Below are positions 17,681-25,809 of a stretch of 64,000 bases of DNA, in pieces. The stretch's first letter is position 1; each line of letters begins with the position of its first letter. The position numbers were made by a program, and so were the translations under genes. The DNA is from Acidobacteriota bacterium. GTDB lineage: Bacteria > Acidobacteriota > Thermoanaerobaculia > UBA5066. Under the pieces are notes generated by a model. That model had not been told where the DNA came from. It worked only from the letters and a program-made list of their open reading frames with translations, and made no database searches. The stretch covers positions 1 to 64,000 of the forward strand of contig JADJVE010000002.1 of NCBI GenBank assembly GCA_016716715.1, read 5' to 3'.

Positions 17681-20600
17681 TCATGCCTGCGCTCCCGGCA
17701 ACTCGCGCTGCTTCCAGAGGATGTAGACGGCCGGGTAGACGAGGAGCTCCAGCGCGAACGACGTCACGAGGCCGCCCACCATCGGCGCCGCGATGCGCTT
17801 CATCAGGTCGGCGCCGGCGCCCGTCGACCACATGATCGGGATCAGGCCGAAGAACGCGGCGCAGACGGTCATGGCCTTCGGCCTCACGCGCTTGACGGCT
17901 CCGTGGATGATCGACTCGACGAGGTCCGCGCGGTTCCTCAGGAGCCCCTTCGCCTTCGCGTCCGCGTGCGAGAGGTCGAGGAAGAGGAGCATGAAGATGC
18001 CCGTCTCGGCGTCGAGCCCCATGAGCGCGATCATCCCGACCCACACGGCGATCGAGAGGTTGTAGCCGAGGAGGTACAGGAACCACACGGCGCCGATGAT
18101 CGAGAACGGCACCGCGAGGAGGACGATCATCGTCTTTATCGCCGACTTCGTGTTCGCGTACATCAGGAGCCAGATCAGGACGAGCGTCACCGGGATGACG
18201 ACCTTGAGGCGCTCCTTGACGCGCATCATGTTCTCGTACTGGCCGCTCCAGACGAGCGCGTACCCGGGCGGCAGCGTCACGTGCGCCGCGACGGCCTTCT
18301 TCGCCCGCTCGACGTACCCGCCAACGTCCTCCTTCGACGTGTCGAAGTCGACGTAGACGTAGCCCGAGAGGAGGCCGTTCTCGTTCCGGATCATCGCCGG
18401 TCCCCGCACCTGGCGGATCGTCGCGAGCTGGCCGAGCGGCACCTGGGCGCCCCCCATCGTCGGGACGAGGACGCGCGCGAGGCGGTCGAAGTCCTCGCGC
18501 AGCTCGCGCGAGTAGCGGACGTTGACGGAGTAGCGCTCGCGGCCCTTGATCACCGTCGTGACGGTCTCGCCGCCGATCGCCGTCATGATGACCGCGTTCG
18601 CGTCGTCCACCGTGAGGCCGTAGCGCGCGAGCGCGTCACGGTTCAGGTCGAAGTCGATGAAGTAGCCGCCGGCCACGCGCTCCGCGAACGCGGAACGCGT
18701 GCCCGAGACGTCCTTCACCGCCGCCTCGACCTCCGCGCCGATCCGCTCGATCTCGCCGAGGCTCGCCCCGAAGATCTTGATCCCGACCGGCGTGCGGATG
18801 CCCGTCGAGAGCATGTCGATGCGCGCCTTGATCGGCATCGTCCACGCGTTCGTCGTCCCGGGAATCCTGAGCGCCCGGTCCATCTCGTCGACGAGCTCGT
18901 CGTGGGAGATGTGGTTCGGCCAGATGTGGCCGAAGCCGTTCGCGAGCCAGCCGGGCGCCCACGACGAATACCACCTGTCCTTCTTGCGCCACTCGGCCTC
19001 GGGCTTGAGGATGACCGTCGTCTCCATCATCGAGAACGGAGCCGGGTCCGTGGACGTCTCGGCGCGGCCCGCCTTGCCGAACACGCGCTCGACCTCCGGG
19101 AACGACTTCAGCACGCGGTCCTGCGTCTGGAGCAGCCGCTCGGCCTCGGTCACGGAGATTCCCGGCAGCGTCGTCGGCATGTAGAGGATCGAGCCCTCGT
19201 AGAGCGGCGGCATGAACTCGGAGCCGAGCTTCAGGAAGACCGGGACCGTCGAGAGCATGGCGAGGAGCGCGATCGCGATCGTCGTCTTCGGGTGGTTGAG
19301 CACCGCGCGGCAGGGCCTCTCGTAGAGCCGGTGCAGGACGACGCTGATCGGGTGCTTCTCCTCCGCGTAGTACTTCCCCACCGTGACCTGGTTGACGATC
19401 CACGCGAGCCACTTCGGGCGGAACGAGAAGCCGTCCATGCGCGTGAAGAGCATCCGGATCGCGGGATCGAGCGTGATCGCGAGGAACGCCGCGATCGCCA
19501 TCGCGAGGTTCTTCGAGAACGCGAGCGGCTTGAAGAGGCGGCCCTCCTGGTCCACGAGCGTGAAGACCGGAAGGAACGCGACCGCGACGACGAGGAGCGA
19601 GAAGAAGACCGACGGGCCGACCTCCATGAGCGCCTCGAGCCGGATCCTGTGGAAGTCTCCGGGCCGGCCGCCGTCGTTCCACTCCTGCAGTTTCTTGTAG
19701 GCGTTCTCGACCTCCACGATCGCGCCGTCCACGAGGATGCCGATCGAGATCGCGATGCCGCCCAGCGACATGATGTTGATGTTCAGGCCCATCGCGTTGA
19801 ACGGGATGAACGCGAGGATCACCGAGATCGGAATCGTCACGATGGGGACGATCGCGCTCGGCACGTGCCACAGGAAGAGGAGGATTACGAGCGAGACCAC
19901 GACGATCTCCTCGATCAGCTTCGACCGGAGCGTGTCGACGGAGCGCTTGATGAGGTCCGACCGGTCGTACGTCGTCACGATCTTCAGGCCCGGCGGCAGC
20001 GACGGCTCGATCTCCTTCAGCCGGGCCTTCACACGGTCGATCACGTCGAGCGCGTTCTCGCCGCTCCGCATCACGACGATGCCGCCCACGGTGTCGCCCT
20101 TGCCGTCGAGGTCCGTCACGCCCCGCCGGATCTCGGGGCCGAGCGCGACACGCCCGATGTCCCGGACCGTCAGCGGCGTCCCCTTCTCGTTCGTCTTGAC
20201 GACGATTTTCCCGATGTCCTCGACGGTCTTGAGATAGCCGCGGCCGCGCACCATGTATTCGCGCCCCGAGAATTCGATCAGGCGCCCGCCGATCTCGTTG
20301 TTGCTCTTCCGGATCGCCTCCACGACGGACTCGAGCGGGATTCCATAGGCCGAAAGGGTGTTCGGGTCCAGCGTCACCTGGTACTGCTTCTGGGAGCCGC
20401 CCACGCTCGCGACTTCCGCGACGCCGGGCACGGACTGCACGGCGTACCGCAGGAACCAGTCCTGGTACGAGCGGATCTCGTCGGTCGCGTTCTTCCCGCT
20501 CTCGTCGACGAGCGCGTACTGGTAGATCCAGCCGACGCTCGTCGCGTCCGGCCCGAGCTCGGTCTTCACGCCGGCGGGGAGACGCGACTGGATCGTCGAG

Positions 20601-20938
20601 AGCTTCTCGAGGACGCGGGAGCGCGCCCAGTAGATGTCCGTGCCGTCCTCGAAGATGACGTAGACGTAGGAGAAGCCGAAGTCCGAGAACCCGCGGATCG
20701 TCTTGACCTTCGGGGCTCCGAGGAGCGCCGCCACGATCGGGTACGTGACCTGGTCCTCGAGAATGTCCGGGCTGCGGTCCCAGCGCGAGAACACGATGAC
20801 CTGCGTGTCGGAGAGGTCCGGAATCGCGTCCAGCGGCGTCCTCCTGATGACGCCGATCGCGAGGACGATGACGATCGCGTAGACCGCGATGACGAGGTAT
20901 TTGTTCTCGGCGGAGAACCGGATAATCCGCCGGATCAT
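17681..20938 (-). CDS. cusA: Heavy-metal RND efflux transporter (CusA/CzcA type)
   Basis: 1085 residues, full length for HME-RND. N-terminal helix MIRRIIRFSAENKYLVIAVYAIVIVLAI, GRPLDAIPDLSD-like RRTPLDAIPDLSDTQVIVFSRW, periplasmic domains, helix 4 Asp in GILVDGAIVEVENA, and a second repeat. Met residues at CusA copper positions are visible: MMETTVILKPEAEW and TMPIKARIDMLSTGIRTPVGIKIFG, which favours Cu+/Ag+ over Zn/Co/Cd. The C-terminal membrane half has GMIALMGLDAETGIFMLLF. The start overlaps the cusB stop (ATGA) and the stop overlaps the ATPase start, so one transcript is likely. Together with CusB and CusC it forms a tripartite pump that expels metal from periplasm or cytoplasm to the outside. 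Confidence 0.93.
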   Translation of the reverse strand: MIRRIIRFSAENKYLVIAVYAIVIVLAIGVIRRTPLDAIPDLSDTQVIVFSRWDRSPDILEDQVTYPIVAALLGAPKVKTIRGFSDFGFSYVYVIFEDGTDIYWARSRVLEKLSTIQSRLPAGVKTELGPDATSVGWIYQYALVDESGKNATDEIRSYQDWFLRYAVQSVPGVAEVASVGGSQKQYQVTLDPNTLSAYGIPLESVVEAIRKSNNEIGGRLIEFSGREYMVRGRGYLKTVEDIGKIVVKTNEKGTPLTVRDIGRVALGPEIRRGVTDLDGKGDTVGGIVVMRSGENALDVIDRVKARLKEIEPSLPPGLKIVTTYDRSDLIKRSVDTLRSKLIEEIVVVSLVILLFLWHVPSAIVPIVTIPISVILAFIPFNAMGLNINIMSLGGIAISIGILVDGAIVEVENAYKKLQEWNDGGRPGDFHRIRLEALMEVGPSVFFSLLVVAVAFLPVFTLVDQEGRLFKPLAFSKNLAMAIAAFLAITLDPAIRMLFTRMDGFSFRPKWLAWIVNQVTVGKYYAEEKHPISVVLHRLYERPCRAVLNHPKTTIAIALLAMLSTVPVFLKLGSEFMPPLYEGSILYMPTTLPGISVTEAERLLQTQDRVLKSFPEVERVFGKAGRAETSTDPAPFSMMETTVILKPEAEWRKKDRWYSSWAPGWLANGFGHIWPNHISHDELVDEMDRALRIPGTTNAWTMPIKARIDMLSTGIRTPVGIKIFGASLGEIERIGAEVEAAVKDVSGTRSAFAERVAGGYFIDFDLNRDALARYGLTVDDANAVIMTAIGGETVTTVIKGRERYSVNVRYSRELREDFDRLARVLVPTMGGAQVPLGQLATIRQVRGPAMIRNENGLLSGYVYVDFDTSKEDVGGYVERAKKAVAAHVTLPPGYALVWSGQYENMMRVKERLKVVIPVTLVLIWLLMYANTKSAIKTMIVLLAVPFSIIGAVWFLYLLGYNLSIAVWVGMIALMGLDAETGIFMLLFLDLSHADAKAKGLLRNRADLVESIIHGAVKRVRPKAMTVCAAFFGLIPIMWSTGAGADLMKRIAAPMVGGLVTSFALELLVYPAVYILWKQRELPGAQA

Positions 20939-22215
20939 TTCGACGTACCCATCGCCGAGATGGCGGCCTTGAGTCGCGACTCGGAATCCACGAGGAAGTT
21001 GGCGCCCCGGACGACGACGTCGCCCTCCTTGAGTCCGCTCCGGACTTCCACCATTCCCTCGCCGCGATCGCCGATCGCGACCTCGCGCGGAGAGAGCGTC
21101 CCCTCGCCCTCGGCAACGAACACGACGTTCCGCGTGCCGCTCTCGAGAACGGCGTCATCCGGAACCTGGAGCACGGTGCGCGGCCGGGCGTGGAGCGTGA
21201 CGTCCGCGAACATCTCGGGCTTCAGCTCGCCCTTCGGGTTGTCGAACTCGGCGCGCACCTTCACGGTGCGCGTCTTCTCGTCCACGGACGGGTAGACGTA
21301 CGTGACCGTCCCCTGCCACGAGCGCCCCGGCCAGTAGGAGAGCGTCATGGTCGCCTTCTCGCCCGTGGCGAGGCGCGGGAGCTCGTACTCGTAAACGTCC
21401 GCGAGCACCCACACGGCGGACAGGTCGAGGATGTCGAAAAGAGTGTCGGCCGACGTCACCTTCATCCCGTGGTACGCGGTTCGCCCCGTGACGTACCCGG
21501 AGATCGGGGCGTAGACGGGCATCGCGCGGACGGGCTCTCCCTTCTTCTCGATCGCCGCGATGTCGGCGGGCGTGATCTCCCAGAGGAGGAGGCGCTGGCG
21601 CGCCGCCTCGAGGAGGTCGCGCCCGCCCTGCGCGACGGACGGGACGCCGGAGGGCCCGAGCGAGCGCGACGCCTTGAGCGCGAGCAGGTACTCCTGCTGC
21701 GTGGCATAGAGCTCCGGGCTGTAGATCAGCGCGAGGACCTCGCCCTTTTTCACGTACTTGCCCGTGAAGTCCGCCGTGACGTGCTCGACGAAGCCCTCGT
21801 AACGCGTGTGGACGTGGTGGACGCGGCGCTCGTCCGCCGCGATACGCCCGGTCGTCCGGATGGATGTCGCGAACGGCGCGCGCGTCACGGCGACGGTCTT
21901 GAGGCCGAGGAGCTGCCGCTTGGCCGCGTCGATCGTGACCGTCGCGAGGCCCTCGGGCGCGGCGCCGGCGCCTTTCGACGGCGCAGAGGCCGCCCCCTCG
22001 ATCGGGACGAGCTTCATGTTGCAGATCGGGCAGTCCCCGGGCCCGTCCTTGACGACCTCGGGATGCATCGGGCACTGCCACTTCGCCGCCTTCGCCGCCG
22101 GCGCTCCCGGGGAAGGCGCCGACGTCTTGCCTCCGCAGCCTCCGAGGGCGAGCACGGCGCCCACGACCAGCGCGATGCCGAGGGGAAAGCAAGGGATCCT
22201 TCTAAGCAGATTCAT
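20935..22215 (-). CDS. cusB: Metal efflux membrane-fusion (adaptor) protein
   Basis: 426 residues. The ATG at 22215 follows GGGAG/AGAAG and starts MNLLRRIPCFPLGIALVVGAVLALGGC, a lipoprotein signal. Next is a heavy-metal-binding domain WQCPMHPEVVKDGPGDCPICNMKLVP, then the adaptor: lipoyl/barrel-sandwich strands, alpha hairpin (SPELYATQQEYLLALKASRSLG), TGRTAYHGMKVTSADTLFDILDLSAVWVLADVYE and beta-barrel EKATMTLSYWPGRSWQGTVTYVYPSVDEKTRTVKVRAEF. It links CusA to CusC and in the Cus family also hands copper to CusA. The HMBD fused at the N-terminus resembles the one in the ATPase downstream. Confidence 0.92.
   Translation of the reverse strand: MNLLRRIPCFPLGIALVVGAVLALGGCGGKTSAPSPGAPAAKAAKWQCPMHPEVVKDGPGDCPICNMKLVPIEGAASAPSKGAGAAPEGLATVTIDAAKRQLLGLKTVAVTRAPFATSIRTTGRIAADERRVHHVHTRYEGFVEHVTADFTGKYVKKGEVLALIYSPELYATQQEYLLALKASRSLGPSGVPSVAQGGRDLLEAARQRLLLWEITPADIAAIEKKGEPVRAMPVYAPISGYVTGRTAYHGMKVTSADTLFDILDLSAVWVLADVYEYELPRLATGEKATMTLSYWPGRSWQGTVTYVYPSVDEKTRTVKVRAEFDNPKGELKPEMFADVTLHARPRTVLQVPDDAVLESGTRNVVFVAEGEGTLSPREVAIGDRGEGMVEVRSGLKEGDVVVRGANFLVDSESRLKAAISAMGTSK
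22198..22213 (+). repeat. AT-rich patch, copy c (at cusB start)
   Basis: CCTTCTAAGCAGATTC, followed by ATTTTCTTCTCCC. In the coding strand this is the start region ATGAATCTGCTTAGAAGG, encoding MNLLRR. It carries the TTCTAAG core. Confidence 0.45.
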
Positions 22216-22225
22216 TTTCTTCTCC

Positions 22226-23617
22226 CTACATCCCGGCCGTGCTCGACGAAGGCGTCGACGTCGAAGCGCCGGAGGCGGAGGCGGTGCGGTCAAGCGAGGA
22301 CTCCCTGAGGTCCGCGTCCGCGCGCAGGAAGCCCGCGAGCCTCCCGACCGCGGAGCGGCGGTCCTGGTAGAGAGTCCCGAGAGCCTCGAGGACGGTCACG
22401 AACGGGACGGCGCCGGAGCGGTAGCTCGCGAGCGCCGCATCCACCGAAAGGCGGTCCTGGACGAGGACGCCCTCCGCGTCCAGCCGCGCCTCGTCCGCGA
22501 GCTGGCGCATCCGGATGAGGCGCTCCTCGGCGCGCGCGCGCACGATCGCCTTGATGGCGGCTTCCGTCGTGGCCGCGGAGCCGGAGAGCCCCTGCGCCTC
22601 GGCGACGAGCGGCCGCGTGCGCGCGCCCGCGAAGATCGGCACGGTCACGCCGACGCCGGCGGACCACATGAGCGGGAGCGAGCCGCGGTTCATGTACGCC
22701 GCCGAGACGACGAAGTCCGGCTGCGACCCGCGCTTTGCGAGGTCTGCCGCGAGCCGCGAGCGCTCGCCGAGCGCCGCGGCGTCGCGAATCTCGGGCGTGG
22801 CGTCGAGGGCCTTGGCAACCGCTTCGTCGCGACGCGGGACGTCGAGCGCGCCTCCGGGGAGAAGCCGCGCGGCAGCGGCGACGGGCGCGTCCGGAGGAAG
22901 GTCGAGGAGGCGCCGCAGCTCCGCGAGAGCACCCTCCTCGGCGGCCTGGTCGCGCCGCCTCTGCTGAAGGAGGCGCGTCCGCTCGCTCTGCGCGCGGATC
23001 ACGTCCTGCTGCGTCCCCATCCCGGCCGCGTAACGGGCGCGAATCGTCTCGTCCATCTGACGCCACGTCTCGATCTGCTCGTCGACGAGGCGCTGGTTCT
23101 CGCGGGCCTCGAGAAGGTCCGCATGGGCGCGGCGGACGGCACCGGCGACGGCGAGCGCCGCGCGCTCGGGCCGGAAGGCGGCCCGGGCGGCGTCGGCGTT
23201 CGCGAGCTTCTCCGCGGCCCCGAGCTTGCCCGGAAACGGGAACGCCTGCTGGGCCGCGAAGATGAGGCGCGACATCGGCTCCGTACCGAGGGAGATGGCG
23301 GACCCGTCGTTCTCGTATCCGACGGAGAGCATCGGGTCGGACAGGACCCCCGCCGCCGGAGCGCGCGCCGCGAGAGCCGCGGCCTCCGATCGCGCCGCCG
23401 CGAGCTCGGGATTTCGAGCCAGCGCCTGGGCGACGAGGGCGTCGGCCTCGGCGGCGGCACTTGCGCCCGCATCCGCGGGCGCGCCGGGGGCGGGCGCCGC
23501 ATTCGCGGCGCCCGCCGGGGGAACGGCCGCGAACAACGAGACAAGGCCGCAGACAGCCACGGCACGGCAGGCCTGCACTCGGGACCTTCTAAGAAAATCT
23601 TCTCTTCTTCCGACCAT
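22226..23617 (-). CDS. cusC: TolC-family outer-membrane efflux channel
   Basis: 463 residues. The ATG at 23617 has AGGAG six bases upstream. The N-terminus MVGRREDFLRRSRVQACRAVAVCGLVSLFAAVPPAGA is a signal with an unusual arginine-rich, AT-rich-coded start. Two OEP repeats follow with long coiled helices (ALARNPELAAARSEAAALAARA; RAQSERTRLLQQRRRDQAAEEGALAELRRLLDL) and barrel segments (DPMLSVGYENDG; PDFVVSAAYMNRGSLPLMWSAGVGVTVPIF). The channel half fits the RND pump; 10 bp separate it from cusB. The C-terminus is Ser/Thr-rich (SASGASTSTPSSSTAGM). Metal specificity comes from the partners. Confidence 0.88.
   Translation of the reverse strand: MVGRREDFLRRSRVQACRAVAVCGLVSLFAAVPPAGAANAAPAPGAPADAGASAAAEADALVAQALARNPELAAARSEAAALAARAPAAGVLSDPMLSVGYENDGSAISLGTEPMSRLIFAAQQAFPFPGKLGAAEKLANADAARAAFRPERAALAVAGAVRRAHADLLEARENQRLVDEQIETWRQMDETIRARYAAGMGTQQDVIRAQSERTRLLQQRRRDQAAEEGALAELRRLLDLPPDAPVAAAARLLPGGALDVPRRDEAVAKALDATPEIRDAAALGERSRLAADLAKRGSQPDFVVSAAYMNRGSLPLMWSAGVGVTVPIFAGARTRPLVAEAQGLSGSAATTEAAIKAIVRARAEERLIRMRQLADEARLDAEGVLVQDRLSVDAALASYRSGAVPFVTVLEALGTLYQDRRSAVGRLAGFLRADADLRESSLDRTASASGASTSTPSSSTAGM
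23584..23602 (+). repeat. AT-rich patch, copy d (5' end of cusC)
   Basis: ACCTTCTAAGAAAATCTTC, followed by TCTTCTTCCG. It is the plus-strand view of codons 5-12 of cusC (EDFLRRS). It matches the consensus TTCACCTTCTAAGAAATCTT at most positions. Confidence 0.5.
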
Positions 23618-23690
23618 CTGGAACTCCTAAATTGAAAAGCCTCACGGAGCCGCTCGTTGGAGGCGGCGCGAGAAGGATTCAACGCGGGGA

Positions 23691-24029
23691 TCAGACGAGG
23701 AGGACGGCGAAGAGCAGGTGCAGCGGCGCCGAGCGCGCGCGCGGCGCGACGCGCGACTCGACGTCCACGGCGAGCGGCGCGTCGACCACGACCATGGGCG
23801 CAAGCGCCTCCGCGAGCACGACGGGCGGAGCGTCGGCCGAAACCACGACCGCAGGGGCCGGAGGGACCGGATTCAGCGAGCAGTGGCACGGCGGGGCGTC
23901 GTCGTCGCCCATGCCGGCGCAGCAAGCCATCGGCGCCGAGCCCCCGCACGGGGATGCGGCCGCGAGGCGCGCCGCGGGCGCCGCCACGAGGGCGGCGGCG
24001 AGCAGGGCAAGAAGGAGAACGCGTCGCAT
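23691..24029 (-). CDS. Small Cys-rich exported protein of the copper locus
   Basis: 112 residues. Signal peptide MRRVLLLALLAAALVAAPAARLAAA, then a compact Cys/Met/His cluster SPCGGSAPMACCAGMGDDDAPPCHCS (five Cys, two Met and one His in 26 residues), and a Val/Ala/Pro-rich tail ending in a hydrophobic stretch HLLFAVLLV. I do not recognise a family. The cluster and the place just before cusC (74 bp) suggest a periplasmic metal-binding or metal-sensing accessory of the Cus pump; this is inference. Confidence 0.6.
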   Translation of the reverse strand: MRRVLLLALLAAALVAAPAARLAAASPCGGSAPMACCAGMGDDDAPPCHCSLNPVPPAPAVVVSADAPPVVLAEALAPMVVVDAPLAVDVESRVAPRARSAPLHLLFAVLLV

Positions 24030-24082
24030 CGCGCGATTCTACGCGCCTCCCCCCTTCGACCCATGATGCAGACGCTCCGGGG

Positions 24083-24493
24083 CTACTTCCGGACGAGGAC
24101 GACCGACCCGGTCACCGCGCCGCAGCAGGCGCCGCCGCCCGTCGCCTGGCCCGCGTAGGTGCCCGTCAGGCCCCCGTCCGAGGTGAGCGTCATCGTGCCG
24201 CTGGCCGAGCCTCCGCACGGCGAGAACCCGATCGCGAAGACGAGCGTCGCGCCGCTCACGTTGCCGGTGAGCGTGCCGACGCCCGGCAGATCCGCGACGA
24301 CCTTGCACCCCGTCTGGAAGAGCGTGACGTCGAGCGTCTTCGCCCCGCACGAGTCCGTGAACGTCCCGGCGTACTGCCCGGTCAGCGGCACGCACGAGGA
24401 CGGCTGCGTCGGCGTCTCGGTGCTGCCGCAGCTCGTGAGAACGAAAGCGGCCGCGAGAGCTACCAGCGCGGCGGGAAACGGGCCCGCTCTCAC
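24083..24493 (-). CDS. Small lipoprotein, unknown function
   Basis: 136 residues from GTG at 24493, overlapping the oxidase stop by 4 bp. Lipobox LTSC follows the signal FPAALVALAAAFV. The mature part has six Cys and Gly/Thr-rich beta strands (GQYAGTFTDSCGAKTLDVTLFQTGC, LTSDGGLTGTYAGQATGGGACCGAVTGSVVLVRK), a pattern common in small immunoglobulin-like or lipocalin-like Acidobacteriota lipoproteins. No function can be assigned. Translational coupling to the DprE1-like gene may only reflect dense packing. Confidence 0.6.
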   Translation of the reverse strand: MRAGPFPAALVALAAAFVLTSCGSTETPTQPSSCVPLTGQYAGTFTDSCGAKTLDVTLFQTGCKVVADLPGVGTLTGNVSGATLVFAIGFSPCGGSASGTMTLTSDGGLTGTYAGQATGGGACCGAVTGSVVLVRK

Positions 24494-25809
24494 GCGGCCC
24501 TCCCGCCGCGCGCCGCCGCGAGGCGGTCCACGGTGCCGACGCAGTCCTTCGCGCGGTAGGCGCGGCCGCCCGTTTCGAGGAGGATGCGGTCGAAGCCGCG
24601 GCACAGGCGGACGAGGCGGTCCGCGTTGCCGCGCGTGACCGGGAAGTCGAGCGCGAGCGAGAACCCGTCCGGCGCGTAGCCGCGCGGGAAGGTGTCGGCG
24701 CGGTGGCGCTTGACGACGGCCAGCGACGAAACGACCTCGGCCTCCTGCTGCAGGAAGAGGGCGCGGGCGAACGCCTCCTCGGCCTTCTCCTTCGGGACGA
24801 AGAGCTGGTACTGGATGAAGCCGCCCGGGCGGTACGCCTCGTTCCAGCCGGGAACGTAGTCGAGGAGGAACGAGTACGCGACGAGCGACTGCCGGTAACG
24901 CGCCCGGCCCGCGAGGCGGCCGGCGAGGAACTTCGCCGCGTTCACGAGGCGCATCTGCGGGCCGCGCGCCGTGAGCTTCAGCCCGAGGAGGAGCAGCGGG
25001 ACCGGCAGCGGCCCCGTCTTGACGTCGGCGAGCTGCTCTGCGACTGAGAAGCCCGTCGGCTCGCCGGGCGCCGGAACGTGCTCGTTCGCGACGTGCAGGG
25101 CGCTTCGCCCGAGCGCGCGCCCGGACGCCCAGCAGTCCATCCAGCCGACGACGTACTCCCAGTCGTCCTTCGCGCCGTCGATTCCCGCGAGCGTCGCGGC
25201 GAGGTCCGGAGTCGCGAAGCCTTCGACGTCGAGGTAACCCGAGCGGAGCTTCTTGAGGTGGAGCGCGACCTCCACGATTGGGTCCGCCGCGCGCGTGTTC
25301 CCGACGACGTCCGCCAGCGCGGCCGAGCCGGCGGCGATCTGCTCGATGCGGCCGTCCGGCCGCAGCACGGAGACGCTCTCGAGGTGGTCGCCGATCGTCC
25401 CGCGCTTCCAGCCGTTCTTGCCGTGGACGTTCACGGCGACGGCGCCGCCGAGCGTCACGTTCATCGTGCCCGTGACGACGGGCGGCCAGAGGCCCTTCGG
25501 AATCGAGGCCTTCCAGAGCTCTCCGAGCGTGAGCCCCGCACCGGCGCGGACGATTCCCGTCTCGGCGTCGAGGCTTCGGATCGCGTTCAGCCGCGTGAGC
25601 TCGACGACGGGCCCGGCCGGGTTCAGGGCCGCGTCGCCGTACGAGCGCCCCGCCCCGCGGAAGACCGGCGTCTCGCCACGGGCGCGGAGGTTCGCGAGAA
25701 TCGACGCCAGCTCCTCCACGGACGACGGCCGGTAGACCGGCGACACGCAGAAGTTGTAGAGGCCGAAGCCCTCGACACGTTCGGGAACCGGGCACTCGGC
25801 CGCCGTCAC
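24490..25809 (-). CDS. FAD-linked oxidase, DprE1-like
   Basis: 439 residues from GTG at 25809 (GTGA overlap with the reductase stop). FAD-binding PCMH fold: RPSSVEELASILANLRARGETPVFRGAGRSYGDAALNPAGPVVELTRL, LTLGELWKASIPKGLWPPVVTGTMNVTLGGAVAVNVHGKNGWKRGTIGDHLESVSVLRPDG. Length, order and the C-terminal KDCVGTVDRL resemble decaprenylphosphoryl-ribose 2-oxidase (DprE1). The next gene upstream is a DprE2-like reductase, so the two could together epimerise a lipid-linked sugar at C2. Outside actinobacteria the substrate is unknown, so 'DprE1-like' is as far as I would go. Confidence 0.8.
   Translation of the reverse strand: MTAAECPVPERVEGFGLYNFCVSPVYRPSSVEELASILANLRARGETPVFRGAGRSYGDAALNPAGPVVELTRLNAIRSLDAETGIVRAGAGLTLGELWKASIPKGLWPPVVTGTMNVTLGGAVAVNVHGKNGWKRGTIGDHLESVSVLRPDGRIEQIAAGSAALADVVGNTRAADPIVEVALHLKKLRSGYLDVEGFATPDLAATLAGIDGAKDDWEYVVGWMDCWASGRALGRSALHVANEHVPAPGEPTGFSVAEQLADVKTGPLPVPLLLLGLKLTARGPQMRLVNAAKFLAGRLAGRARYRQSLVAYSFLLDYVPGWNEAYRPGGFIQYQLFVPKEKAEEAFARALFLQQEAEVVSSLAVVKRHRADTFPRGYAPDGFSLALDFPVTRGNADRLVRLCRGFDRILLETGGRAYRAKDCVGTVDRLAAARGGRAA

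Larger units (their letters stand above)
15290..17684 (-). pseudogene. Copper-type P1B ATPase with YHS and heavy-metal-binding domains, multiply frameshifted
   Basis: From the ATG at 17684 (ATGA overlap with the cusA stop): YHS domain CGMNVDPGKTKHTLVHEGKDYFFCAAGC, a His/Cys metal domain YTCPMHPEVVRPSPGSCPICGMALEP, transmembrane helices, actuator loop (RVPVDGRVVEGASAVDESMITGEPVPV), the CPC metal site (LIIACPCA), phosphorylation motif [11 protein letters not shown], HP (SEHPLAGA) and hinge [26 protein letters not shown]. This is a Cu+-exporting ATPase. The frame shifts at roughly 17090, 16945-16970, 16465, 16386, 16075 and 15955; two of these lie at AT-rich repeat patches. Either the gene is dead or the consensus is locally poor; cusA next to it has no breaks. 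Confidence 0.75.

Noticed and set aside
17903..21295. 1130-residue open frame opposite cusA and cusB
   Set aside because: It is the antisense shadow of cusA/cusB, made of Arg/Asp/Glu/Val repeats with no recognisable domain.
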